Below are positions 44,400 to 52,831 of a stretch of DNA of 64,000 bases, piece by piece. Within the stretch, counting starts at the first letter, position 1; every line of letters begins with the position of its first letter. The position numbers and the translations under genes are program-made. The notes beneath the pieces are model-generated. The model saw nothing but the letters and a program-made list of their open reading frames with translations. It made no database searches and was not told the DNA's origin. The DNA comes from Chitinophagaceae bacterium (GTDB lineage: Bacteria; Bacteroidota; Bacteroidia; Chitinophagales; Chitinophagaceae): the NCBI GenBank assembly GCA_023229465.1, contig JALNZE010000017.1, positions 1 through 64,000 on the forward strand, given 5' to 3'.

Positions 44400-44609
44400 T
44401 TAGAGGCTGGACTTTTTATTGTCTCTTTTAAATAATCCAAACACCAAAAAACCCATAAATGCACCATACAAAGTGCTATTAAGTGGTTTTGAGGTAATCA
44501 TACAGGTACCGGAAGTGCATCCTATCTGCTGCCAATATAAATACCCTGCAATAGCGCCAACAATAGTTCCAATTAGAGAGAGTTTATTATTTTTTAGCCA
44601 CTGTTTCAT
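44400..44609 (-). CDS. DUF6132 small membrane protein
   Basis: Start chosen at MKQWLKNNK (ATG at 44607-44609); the longer frame adds 12 Asn/Lys codons. About 69 residues: two transmembrane helices around LIGTIVGAIAGYLYW and LYGAFMGFLVFGLF, with a CTSGTC loop between them, typical of DUF6132. The Cys pair in the loop may bind or sense sulfur. It follows the CoA-disulfide-reductase/rhodanese gene by 70 bases on the same strand and is probably co-transcribed. Confidence 0.8.
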   Translation of the reverse strand: MKQWLKNNKLSLIGTIVGAIAGYLYWQQIGCTSGTCMITSKPLNSTLYGAFMGFLVFGLFKRDNKKSSL

Positions 44610-44679
44610 GTGAGTATTTTTATTGTTTTTTTGTTTTTTGACCACCCGAAATTCGCCTAATCATCATCCCGTTTGGTAA

Positions 44680-46332
44680 TCAGGACTCTAAATTACAGGC
44701 TTTCCACGAAATATATCCGCCCGATAAATTATAAACCTCTTCATATCCATTCTGCCGCAGCATACGGTGAGCCAGGTAACCCCGCAGGCCCGCTTCACAA
44801 TAAATGTATATTTTTTTATCCGGGGGCAATTCGGCTAACCGCTGCCTAATTTCATCAACCGGGATATTGATGGCATTTGTAATGTACCCGGCGTCAAATT
44901 CCGCGGCAGTTCTTACGTCCAGCAGGATACTATCAGCAGGAAGAGAAGCCACTTCATCATAATAAAAGACCTTTAACCTGTTAAGCAAAATATTTTCTGC
45001 AACATAACCCGACATGTTCACCGGATCCTTCGCTGATGAATAAGGGGGTGCATAGGCATGTTCAAATTCAGTAAGTTCATCAATCGTACCATTTCTACTG
45101 ATAACAGAAGCCAAAACATCAATACGTTTATCCACCCCATCAAAGCCGGCAATCTGCGCACTGAACAATCGCCCGTCTTCAGGTGAAAATGCGATCTGTA
45201 TGGCCATTTGTTTGGATCCCGGATAATAGCCGGCATGAGAACCACTATGCGTTGTGGAAACTATGTGTTTGATATTGGCCGTTTTTAAATGTTTGGAAGC
45301 TGTGCCTGAAGTGGCAATGGTCATATCAAACACCTGTACAATAGCCGTATTTACCGACCCCTTGTATTTGTATTGGTTGCCCAGTACCAGGTTATTGGCG
45401 CAAATACGTCCCTGTTTGTTGGCAGGACCTGCCAGATAGGTATTCATTGACTGCCCGGTAATGGGATTAGCGAATTCAATGGCATCTCCTACCGCATATA
45501 TAGCAGGGTTGGAGGTTTGCAGGTATTCATTTACCCGGATTCCTTTTGCCGGGCCAAGTTGCAACCCGGCCATGGTAGCAAGTTTGGTATCCGGCCTTAC
45601 ACCGATGGATAATATGACGATATCGGCATTAATTGTTTTACCATCTTTCATTAACACTTTTACACCGTTTTGAATGGCTTCAAAACCGGTAACGGTAGCG
45701 CTTAACCGAAGGTCAACCCCTTTTGAACGGATATGCTGCTGAGCCAGTGAGGCAATTGGAAAATCAACAGGCGCCAGTATTTGATTACCCATCTCAATAA
45801 TACTTACCTCCATACCGAGGTTATGCAGGTTTTCGGCCATTTCCAAACCGATAAAGCCGGCTCCGATAATTACGGCTTTCCCCGATGATCGTTGTGTAAT
45901 AAAATTTTTAATGAGGTCAGTATCGGTAACATTACGCAAGGTAAATATACCTGGCAGGTGTATACCGGGTAGCGGCGGACGAATAGGTTCGGCACCCGGA
46001 GACAGAACCAGTTTATCGTATGACTCCTGGTATTCTGTATTGGAAAGCAGATTCCTGGCCGTTATCGTTTTTAAATTGGTATCAATTGCAATAACCTCCG
46101 TAGAAATGCGTACATCAATATTAAACCTTTGGTTAAAAGAGGTAGCCGTTTGTACGAAAAGTTTATTCCGGTCCTTAATCACATCACCAATATAATAAGG
46201 CAGACCACAATTAGCGTAAGAAATATATTCGCCTTTTTCAAAGATAACAATGTCAGCTTTTTCATCCATTCGCCTGAGCCTGGCGGCTGTACTGGCCCCC
46301 CCTGCTACAGCACCAATCACAATATATTTCAT
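44680..46332 (-). CDS. CoA-disulfide reductase-rhodanese fusion
   Basis: A 550-residue fusion. Residues 1-450 form a pyridine nucleotide-disulfide oxidoreductase (GAVAGGASTAARLRR at 7-21, the active-site YANCGLPYYIG with Cys42, GAGFIGLEMAENL near 155). Residues about 465-547 form a rhodanese domain with the active-site loop YCEAGLRG (Cys512) and DVRTAAEFDAGYI. Such fusions reduce CoA persulfide or polysulfide with NAD(P)H and pass the sulfur to the rhodanese. It is divergent from the TolC/adaptor/RND operon, and the shared region holds two Crp/Fnr-like palindromes. Confidence 0.92.
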   Translation of the reverse strand: MKYIVIGAVAGGASTAARLRRMDEKADIVIFEKGEYISYANCGLPYYIGDVIKDRNKLFVQTATSFNQRFNIDVRISTEVIAIDTNLKTITARNLLSNTEYQESYDKLVLSPGAEPIRPPLPGIHLPGIFTLRNVTDTDLIKNFITQRSSGKAVIIGAGFIGLEMAENLHNLGMEVSIIEMGNQILAPVDFPIASLAQQHIRSKGVDLRLSATVTGFEAIQNGVKVLMKDGKTINADIVILSIGVRPDTKLATMAGLQLGPAKGIRVNEYLQTSNPAIYAVGDAIEFANPITGQSMNTYLAGPANKQGRICANNLVLGNQYKYKGSVNTAIVQVFDMTIATSGTASKHLKTANIKHIVSTTHSGSHAGYYPGSKQMAIQIAFSPEDGRLFSAQIAGFDGVDKRIDVLASVISRNGTIDELTEFEHAYAPPYSSAKDPVNMSGYVAENILLNRLKVFYYDEVASLPADSILLDVRTAAEFDAGYITNAINIPVDEIRQRLAELPPDKKIYIYCEAGLRGYLAHRMLRQNGYEEVYNLSGGYISWKACNLES

Positions 46333-46362
46333 GGTATTTAACTAATTTCGTGTAAAGAGCTA

Positions 46363-46406
46363 CAAAGGAAGAATTCTTCCAGGTATCTGATGGTAACATT
46401 TGTTAC
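46363..46406 (-). promoter_or_regulatory. Crp/Fnr-type promoter of the CoADR-rhodanese gene
   Basis: GTAACATTTGTTAC (46393-46406) lies upstream of TTCCTTTG on the minus strand (46370-46363). The last G of TTTG is 36.5 bp from the palindrome centre, which would put the site near -41 from the start point. Confidence 0.75.
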
Positions 46407-46494
46407 TTTAAGAGAAGCAAAGGTAGCCTTCGCTGACCAACCGATTCCATATATCAATTTCGGCCTTTTACCTACAAACACAAGCTCCGTCTAA

Positions 46495-46538
46495 GTAACA
46501 ATTGTTACAGTACAGGCTTTTTGATGCACCTACTTTTG
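46495..46538 (+). promoter_or_regulatory. Crp/Fnr-type promoter of the sulfur-module RND operon
   Basis: GTAACAATTGTTAC (46495-46508), a fully symmetrical palindrome, is followed by TACTTTTG (46531-46538), a perfect TAnnTTTG -7 element whose last base is 36.5 bp from the palindrome centre. The predicted start point is near 46542, 13 bases before the TolC ATG. Confidence 0.8.
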
Positions 46539-46554
46539 CGTCAAATAAAAATGA

Positions 46555-47898
46555 ATGAGCAGAAAAAGATTTTTTATCACGAGGGTATTAACAGGTATCA
46601 TCCTAATGAATACCGCGGTAATGTATGTATCGGCACAGGATAAGACAAAGGGGTTAAGCCTGGAGGAAGCCATTTCGGCTACCATCGATCATAACAAAAC
46701 CCTGCAATTGGCTAACCTGGATGTAACCATTGCCACCGCTAATTTCAAACAAACAGAAGCCATTTACCTGCCTCAGATTGGACTATCCTATACCGGCATG
46801 AGTACCAATAACCCCCTCAACGCTTTTGGATTTAAAATGCAGCAGAAGTCAATCACTCAAAACGACTTCAATCCTGAGCTGTTAAACCATCCAGCTGGCA
46901 CTCCCGATTTTACCACGAAGCTGGAACTAATGCAACCTTTGATCAATATGGATATGCTGTATATGAGAAAAGGCGCGGAGAAACAGGTAGAGGTATATCA
47001 ATACAAAAAACAAAGAACCAAAGAGTATATCATATTTGAGGTACAGAAAGCGTTTCTTCAATTACAACTGGCCCATAAAGCTACCCTGGTGCTGGAAGAG
47101 GCATTGTTAACTTCAAAGGCGGTTTTCCAGTTTACAGAAAACCATTTTAAACAGGGGCTGATCCAAAAATCAGACCTGTTAAATGTACAGGTACAGATCG
47201 CATCTGTTGAAAACAACCTGGCCAAAGCCAAATCCAATATTCAGAATGTGTCTGACTACCTGGGTTTACTGATGGGTGTACCAGGTGGCAGCATTTATAC
47301 AATAAAATCAACTACTGAAACCGGCAATCAGCGTTTTGACCTTTTACAGGAAATTCCATCAAACAGGGCTGATTTTGAGGCGATGAAAAAAGCAATTGAA
47401 GCAAGTGATCTTATGATCAAATCCAGTAAAATGAGTGACCTGCCCAAACTGAATGCATTCGGATCATACCAGTTAAATGATAGCCGGATGTTAGGATTCG
47501 GAGCCGGTGCATACCTCGCGGGCGTTAGCATATCCTGGAATATATTTAAAGGCAACCTGACTAAAAATAAAATGGCTACCCAAACATTGGAGCGCAATAA
47601 ATTATCTGTTCAACTGGAACAGCAAAAAGAACAAAGCAATACAGATCTGAATAAAACAAGAAGGGAAATAGCGGATATTCAAGTTGAAATTTTGCAGCAT
47701 ACAAAAACAATTGAACAGGCTTCGGAAGCTTTGCGAATTCTTCAAAACAGGTATGAACAAGGATTGGTAAATACCACAGATGTTATGCAGTCGGCCACGC
47801 AACTTTCGCAACAAAAACTTGCTTTGGCCCAGGCTATGTTTACTCAGCAGGTAACCAATGCCTATCTGCAGTTTTTAACCACTTCTAACATTAAATAA
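46555..47898 (+). CDS. TolC-family outer-membrane protein of the sulfur module
   Basis: A 447-residue TolC/OEP protein: signal peptide about 1-27 (ending VSAQ), two helical coiled-coil repeats, and RYEQGLVNTTDVMQSATQLSQQ near the C-terminus. First gene of an operon with an adaptor (12 bases on), RND permease, a small soluble protein and a DUF2892 protein. The divergent CoADR-rhodanese gene and its shared Crp-like control region tie this pump to sulfur handling. Confidence 0.9.
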   Translation: MSRKRFFITRVLTGIILMNTAVMYVSAQDKTKGLSLEEAISATIDHNKTLQLANLDVTIATANFKQTEAIYLPQIGLSYTGMSTNNPLNAFGFKMQQKSITQNDFNPELLNHPAGTPDFTTKLELMQPLINMDMLYMRKGAEKQVEVYQYKKQRTKEYIIFEVQKAFLQLQLAHKATLVLEEALLTSKAVFQFTENHFKQGLIQKSDLLNVQVQIASVENNLAKAKSNIQNVSDYLGLLMGVPGGSIYTIKSTTETGNQRFDLLQEIPSNRADFEAMKKAIEASDLMIKSSKMSDLPKLNAFGSYQLNDSRMLGFGAGAYLAGVSISWNIFKGNLTKNKMATQTLERNKLSVQLEQQKEQSNTDLNKTRREIADIQVEILQHTKTIEQASEALRILQNRYEQGLVNTTDVMQSATQLSQQKLALAQAMFTQQVTNAYLQFLTTSNIK

Positions 47899-47910
47899 CT
47901 TTTTATCTAT

Positions 47911-49026
47911 ATGACTATGACTATTAAAAAACAAAAAACAGCAATATTATTACCGGTTTTTGCATTGGCAATGTTAACTGCCTGTTCATCCAATGAAAAA
48001 AAGGATGAAACCTTAGTGAACAAAGATTCTGCCATTACAGTAACTGTAGCAACGCCTGGTATGAATGAAGGCAATACAATCAGTATCAGTGGCCAGGTTG
48101 AAGCCTCTCAAACAGCTAATATCAGTACACGGGTAATGGGTTATATCACTAAGCTTACTGTTAAAGTGGGTGATCATGTTAAGGCGGGACAATTGATTGC
48201 CAGCATCAGCAATACCGATATCGTTGCAAAGCGGTCTCAGGCAGATGCCATGATTGCTGAGGCGGAAGCCGCTATGAAAAGTGCGCAGAAAGATTATGAG
48301 CGTTTTACCATCTTGTACAAACAGCAAAGCGCTTCAGCCAAAGAGCTGGACAATATAACCCTGCAATATAATGCCATGAAAGCTAAAACGGAGGCGGCCA
48401 GGCAAATGCGAAATGAAATAAACGCTATGCTGGCTTATACAAGTTTAACGGCACCTTTTGCGGGTATCGTTACGCAAAAACTGGCAGACGCGGGCAATAT
48501 GGCCAGTCCGGGCATGCCTATTGTTACCATTGAACAAAGTGGTACCTATCAGCTATCCGCAGCAGTGCCCGAAACAGATATTAAACAAATTAAATTGGGA
48601 GAAGCCGTAACCGTTACTATTAAGTCTATCAATAAAACATTTAAAGGCAAAATTTCACAAATCAATGAATCCTCGCAGTTTACAGGCGGGCAGTACCTGG
48701 TTAAAATAAGTATTCCTGAAAATGAGAAAAAGGGTTTGTACGCGGGCATGTATGCGAATATCTCGGTATTGTCTTTGCAGAAAACGGAAGGAACCACTAT
48801 ATCAGAGGCTGTATTGGTTCCACTGTCAGCGATTGTAAACAAAGACCAGCTAACCGGCATATACACCATCAGTTCAAATAATACCGCCTTATTACGTTGG
48901 GTTCGTTTGGGCAAAACCTACGGCGATAAAGTAGAAGTGATTAGCGGGCTTGGAAAGAACGAGCCCTATATCCTTAGCGCTGAAGGAAAGTTATATAACA
49001 GTGTTCCTGTGAAAGAAAAGAAATAA
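47911..49026 (+). CDS. RND efflux periplasmic adaptor of the sulfur module
   Basis: A 371-residue adaptor lipoprotein (LTAC lipobox, Cys25). Lipoyl halves GYITKLTVKVGDHVKAGQLI and LTAPFAGIVTQKLADAG flank a helical hairpin rich in Ala, Lys and Gln (about 105-160). Barrel and membrane-proximal domains follow. It sits between the TolC and permease genes and should bridge them. Substrate unknown. Confidence 0.9.
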   Translation: MTMTIKKQKTAILLPVFALAMLTACSSNEKKDETLVNKDSAITVTVATPGMNEGNTISISGQVEASQTANISTRVMGYITKLTVKVGDHVKAGQLIASISNTDIVAKRSQADAMIAEAEAAMKSAQKDYERFTILYKQQSASAKELDNITLQYNAMKAKTEAARQMRNEINAMLAYTSLTAPFAGIVTQKLADAGNMASPGMPIVTIEQSGTYQLSAAVPETDIKQIKLGEAVTVTIKSINKTFKGKISQINESSQFTGGQYLVKISIPENEKKGLYAGMYANISVLSLQKTEGTTISEAVLVPLSAIVNKDQLTGIYTISSNNTALLRWVRLGKTYGDKVEVISGLGKNEPYILSAEGKLYNSVPVKEKK

Positions 49027-49081
49027 TAAACAGATTTTAGTGAAACTGAATTGGGATTAATCTATCAATATACATAAACTT

Positions 49082-52000
49082 ATGCAACAAGGATTTTCCG
49101 GAAAAATAGCCAGCGCTTTCATCAGGTCTAAACTGACCATTCTCTTAATGATCGCATTTTTATTGATTGGCGGGTACAGTACCTTCTTAATTCCGCGTGA
49201 AGAAGAACCGCAGATAGAAGTGCCCATTGCCGATATTATGATTGGCTTCCCCGGTGCGGAACCAAAAGAAGTTGAGAGCAAAGTAACGGCGCCATTGGAG
49301 AAAATTATTTCCAATATCAAAGGCGTGGAATATGTGTATTCTACTACGCTGAAAGGTCAGGCGATGTTGATTGTGCAGTTTTATGTTGGGGAAGATATAG
49401 AACGATCCCTGGTGAAGCTGTATAATGAGATCATGAAGAACATGGATAAAATGCCCCAGGGTGTAACCCTGCCATTGGTAAAAACAAGGGCTATTGATGA
49501 TGTTCCGGTTTTGGGCCTTACCTTATGGAGTGAGAAATATGATGACTACGCATTAAAACAATTAGGCGAATCCTTAACCAATGAAATTAAAAAGATACCG
49601 GATGTGGCAGCCATAAACATTATTGGTGGCCGTAGCCGGGAAGTAAAAGTGATCCTGGATAAGGATAAGATGGCGCAGAACCATCTCGACTTTATCAGTA
49701 TCAGCAAACAAATGCAAGGCAGTAATGCTCAGTTGGCTTCAGGTAACCTGCTTAACCGGGATACTGTTTTTGCAGTACAAACCGGCAATTTTTTAACCAG
49801 CGCGGAAGATGTGGCGAACCTGGTTGTAGGCGCTAACCAAATGCAGCCTGTTTATTTAAAACAGATCGCGAAAGTGGTAGATGGCCCGGAAACCCCTAAT
49901 CAATATGGTTACTTTGGATATGGTAAAGCAGATACGGCTCAATCCAATCATTTTAAATTAGAGTATCCTGCCGTTACTTTATCGATTGCCAAAAAGAAAG
50001 GAGCCGATGCCATGAAGATTTCAGGCAAGATTCTTGACAAGGTAAATCACCTGAAAAAAGACCTGATACCTTCTGATGTTAACCTTACCACTACCCGTAA
50101 TTACGGTGAAACAGCATCTGAGAAAGTAGCTGAATTACTTTTCCACTTATTTATCGCCATCGTAGTTGTTACCCTGTTTGTAATGCTGGCAATGGGCTGG
50201 AGAGGAGGTTTGGTAGTATTCTTATCGGTTCCGGTAACTTTTGCCTTAACCCTGTTTTCGTATTACTTCATGGATTATACCTTAAACCGCATCACTTTAT
50301 TTGCCCTGGTATTCATTACCGGTATTGTGGTGGATGATTCCATCATTATCGCGGAAAATATGCACAGGCATTTTAAGATGAAGCGGCTTCCCTTTTTACA
50401 AGCGGCCCTCTATGCCATTAATGAAGTGGGTAACCCTACCATCCTGGCAACCTTCACCGTTATCGCCGCTGTATTACCAATGGCTTTTGTGTCTGGCTTA
50501 ATGGGGCCTTATATGAGTCCGATGCCAATAGGCGCATCTATAGCTATGATGCTCTCTCTCATTGTTGCGTTAACCCTTACCCCTTACCTGGGCTATATTT
50601 TTCTTAGAGAAAAAGAAAAACCAGGTAAAGAAAAAGAACCCGTGTTACTTGAAAAAACGGGCATCTATAAAATTTATAAATCTTCTATTGAGCCCATGCT
50701 GGAAACCCGTTGGAAACGCTGGGCATTCATTGTAAGTATTGTAATTATTCTGCTTGGTTCAATGAGTTTATTTTATACTAAAACGGTAGCCGTTAAAATG
50801 CTGCCCTTCGATAACAAAAATGAATTCCAGGTAATCATTGATATGCCGGAAGGAACCACACTGGAAAAAACGGCGGCAGTTACCAAAGAAATTTCAGAAT
50901 ATATTTCACATGAACCCATGGTGGTTAATTACCAGGGCTATATAGGTACCGCGGGGCCCATCAGCTTTAATGGACTGGTAAGGCACTATGATATGAGAAG
51001 AGGAGATAATATCGCAGACATACAGGTGAACCTGATTAGTAAAGAAGAACGTACCCTGCAGAGCCATGCCATTGCCAAATCAATGAGACCCGGTATTCAA
51101 ACGATAGCCAAAAAATATAATGCCAATGTGAAACTGGTGGAAGTTCCACCCGGGCCACCCGTGCTGTCTACTTTGGTAGCGGAAGTGTATGGCCCTGACC
51201 ACGACCAACAGGTAAAAGTAGCGGAACAAATCAAAAATTTATTTACCACAACAGATGATGTGGTAGATGTAGACTGGAGAGTAGAGCGTGATCAGCCTGA
51301 ATACAACGTAGAAGTAGATAAAGAAAAAGCTATGCGCTTTGGAGTAGCTCCTGCACAGATAGTTGCCACTGTACATGCGGCTTTATCCGGACAGAACGTG
51401 GGAACTTTACACAGCGCCAGTTCATTCAATACAGTAAACATCAATCTTCAATTGAATGATGCCGATAAAACAGTTGTTGCTGACATCAAAAATCTGAAAG
51501 TTATTAATCAGCAGGGCAATGCTGTTCCTATTGGAGATCTTGTGACGATACATAAAGGGATTAAAGAAAAAAGTATTTACAGAAAGAATCAAAAAAGGGT
51601 GGTTTATGTTACAGCGGATATGGCAGGAAAACTGGAAAGTCCTTCCTATGCCATGAGTAAGATTTCAGACAGGTTAAAAGAAGTAAAACTGCCGGCCGGA
51701 TATGATTTGAAAGAAGAATACACCCAACAACCGGAGATGGAAGACAATTTCACGTTGAAATGGGATGGTGAATGGCAGATAACCTATGAAGTATTCCGTG
51801 ATCTGGGTATTGCCTTCCTGGTTGTTATCCTTATCATATACATGCTGATAGTTGGATGGTTTCAGAACTTTACGGTACCCATTATTATGCTGGCCGCTAT
51901 TCCTTTATCATTGATAGGCATTATTATTGGTCACTGGATGCTGGGGGCATTTTTTACCGCCACTTCAATGATTGGCTTTATTGCCCTGGCAGGCGTAATG

Positions 52001-52282
52001 GTACGGAATTCGGTATTGCTGATCGACTTTATCAATATCCGTTTAAAGGAAGGTATCCCACTCAAGCAATCTATTATAGAAGCGGGAGCGGTGCGTACCA
52101 CTCCTATCCTGCTTACAGCAGGCGCGGTTGCGCTGGGCGCCATTGTAATTCTTTCCGACCCTATTTTTCAGGGCTTAGCCATATCACTCATTGGTGGAAC
52201 GATTACTTCTACCTTCCTTACTTTATTGGTAGTTCCTTTACTATACTATAAAATGATGCGTAATAAATATCCGACAAAATAA
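49082..52282 (+). CDS. RND permease of the sulfur module
   Basis: A 1066-residue permease with full RND architecture. N-terminal PREEEPQIEVPIADIMIGFPGA is typical of a subgroup distinct from AcrB. Helix 4 has ITGIVVDDSIIIAENMHRHF, with the proton-relay Asp pair. The second half (GFIALAGVMVRNSVLLIDF, RTTPILLTAGAVALGAIVIL) is intact. It is placed with SQR, CoADR-rhodanese, TusE and DUF2892 genes under the same type of promoter, so it probably exports a sulfur compound or a toxic product of sulfide metabolism. That is inference. Confidence 0.93.
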   Translation: MQQGFSGKIASAFIRSKLTILLMIAFLLIGGYSTFLIPREEEPQIEVPIADIMIGFPGAEPKEVESKVTAPLEKIISNIKGVEYVYSTTLKGQAMLIVQFYVGEDIERSLVKLYNEIMKNMDKMPQGVTLPLVKTRAIDDVPVLGLTLWSEKYDDYALKQLGESLTNEIKKIPDVAAINIIGGRSREVKVILDKDKMAQNHLDFISISKQMQGSNAQLASGNLLNRDTVFAVQTGNFLTSAEDVANLVVGANQMQPVYLKQIAKVVDGPETPNQYGYFGYGKADTAQSNHFKLEYPAVTLSIAKKKGADAMKISGKILDKVNHLKKDLIPSDVNLTTTRNYGETASEKVAELLFHLFIAIVVVTLFVMLAMGWRGGLVVFLSVPVTFALTLFSYYFMDYTLNRITLFALVFITGIVVDDSIIIAENMHRHFKMKRLPFLQAALYAINEVGNPTILATFTVIAAVLPMAFVSGLMGPYMSPMPIGASIAMMLSLIVALTLTPYLGYIFLREKEKPGKEKEPVLLEKTGIYKIYKSSIEPMLETRWKRWAFIVSIVIILLGSMSLFYTKTVAVKMLPFDNKNEFQVIIDMPEGTTLEKTAAVTKEISEYISHEPMVVNYQGYIGTAGPISFNGLVRHYDMRRGDNIADIQVNLISKEERTLQSHAIAKSMRPGIQTIAKKYNANVKLVEVPPGPPVLSTLVAEVYGPDHDQQVKVAEQIKNLFTTTDDVVDVDWRVERDQPEYNVEVDKEKAMRFGVAPAQIVATVHAALSGQNVGTLHSASSFNTVNINLQLNDADKTVVADIKNLKVINQQGNAVPIGDLVTIHKGIKEKSIYRKNQKRVVYVTADMAGKLESPSYAMSKISDRLKEVKLPAGYDLKEEYTQQPEMEDNFTLKWDGEWQITYEVFRDLGIAFLVVILIIYMLIVGWFQNFTVPIIMLAAIPLSLIGIIIGHWMLGAFFTATSMIGFIALAGVMVRNSVLLIDFINIRLKEGIPLKQSIIEAGAVRTTPILLTAGAVALGAIVILSDPIFQGLAISLIGGTITSTFLTLLVVPLLYYKMMRNKYPTK

Positions 52283-52295
52283 AAAAAATACAATT

Positions 52296-52604
52296 ATGAA
52301 AATACTCATACTTACCAGTATAAAAGAAGATATGCAGGCAGTGACTGATATTTTCGAAAAAGCTGAGATACCCGTATTTAGTGTATCTGACACCATTGGC
52401 CATAAAGCGGCCCACCATGATTATTTACTGAGTAATTGGTTTGGAAGAAGCAATGAAGCAACGGATGCATTACTATTTTTCAGCTTTACTGATGATGATA
52501 AAGCATACAAAGGGCTGGAATTGGTAAAGCAGTTAAATGAAGCAAAACAGAGTCCATTTCCCGTAAGGGCCTTTATATTACCGGTTGAAGCAGCCGGATT
52601 CTAA
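52296..52604 (+). CDS. Small soluble protein of the sulfur-module RND operon (PII-like fold?)
   Basis: A 102-residue protein beginning MKILILTSIKEDMQAVTDIFEKAEIPVFSV, the beta-alpha-beta pattern of ferredoxin-like/PII-type proteins. It starts 13 bases after the permease gene and ends 14 before the DUF2892 gene. Proteins of this size often follow RND permeases in Bacteroidota, but I cannot name the family. It may regulate the pump or sense its substrate. Confidence 0.6.
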   Translation: MKILILTSIKEDMQAVTDIFEKAEIPVFSVSDTIGHKAAHHDYLLSNWFGRSNEATDALLFFSFTDDDKAYKGLELVKQLNEAKQSPFPVRAFILPVEAAGF

Positions 52605-52618
52605 ATTTTTAAAAAAAA

Positions 52619-52825
52619 ATGATGAGAGAAAGAATTGTACGAGCCGTAGCGGGAACTTTTATGTTGGCAAGCGTTGTGCTTACCTATTTTGTAAGCATCA
52701 ACTGGTTATGGCTGGGTGTTTTTGTGGGCCTGAACCTGCTGCAGTCATCCTTTACCAGGTTTTGCCCCCTGGAAAAGATACTAGATGCTTTGGGTGTTGA
52801 ATCATCCGAATCCAAATGCTGTTAA
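52619..52825 (+). CDS. DUF2892 membrane protein (YgaP-like C-terminal domain)
   Basis: A 68-residue protein (residues 1-3 MMR; a second ATG at 52622 would remove one residue). Segments ERIVRAVAGTFMLASVVLTYF and NWLWLGVFVGLNLLQSSFTRFCPLEKIL match DUF2892, the inner-membrane domain linked to rhodanese and sulfur-metabolism proteins. FCPLE has the conserved Cys, and the protein ends KCC. Last gene of the RND operon, converging on the GH78 gene seven bases away. Confidence 0.9.
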   Translation: MMRERIVRAVAGTFMLASVVLTYFVSINWLWLGVFVGLNLLQSSFTRFCPLEKILDALGVESSESKCC

Positions 52826-52831
52826 TTCAGT

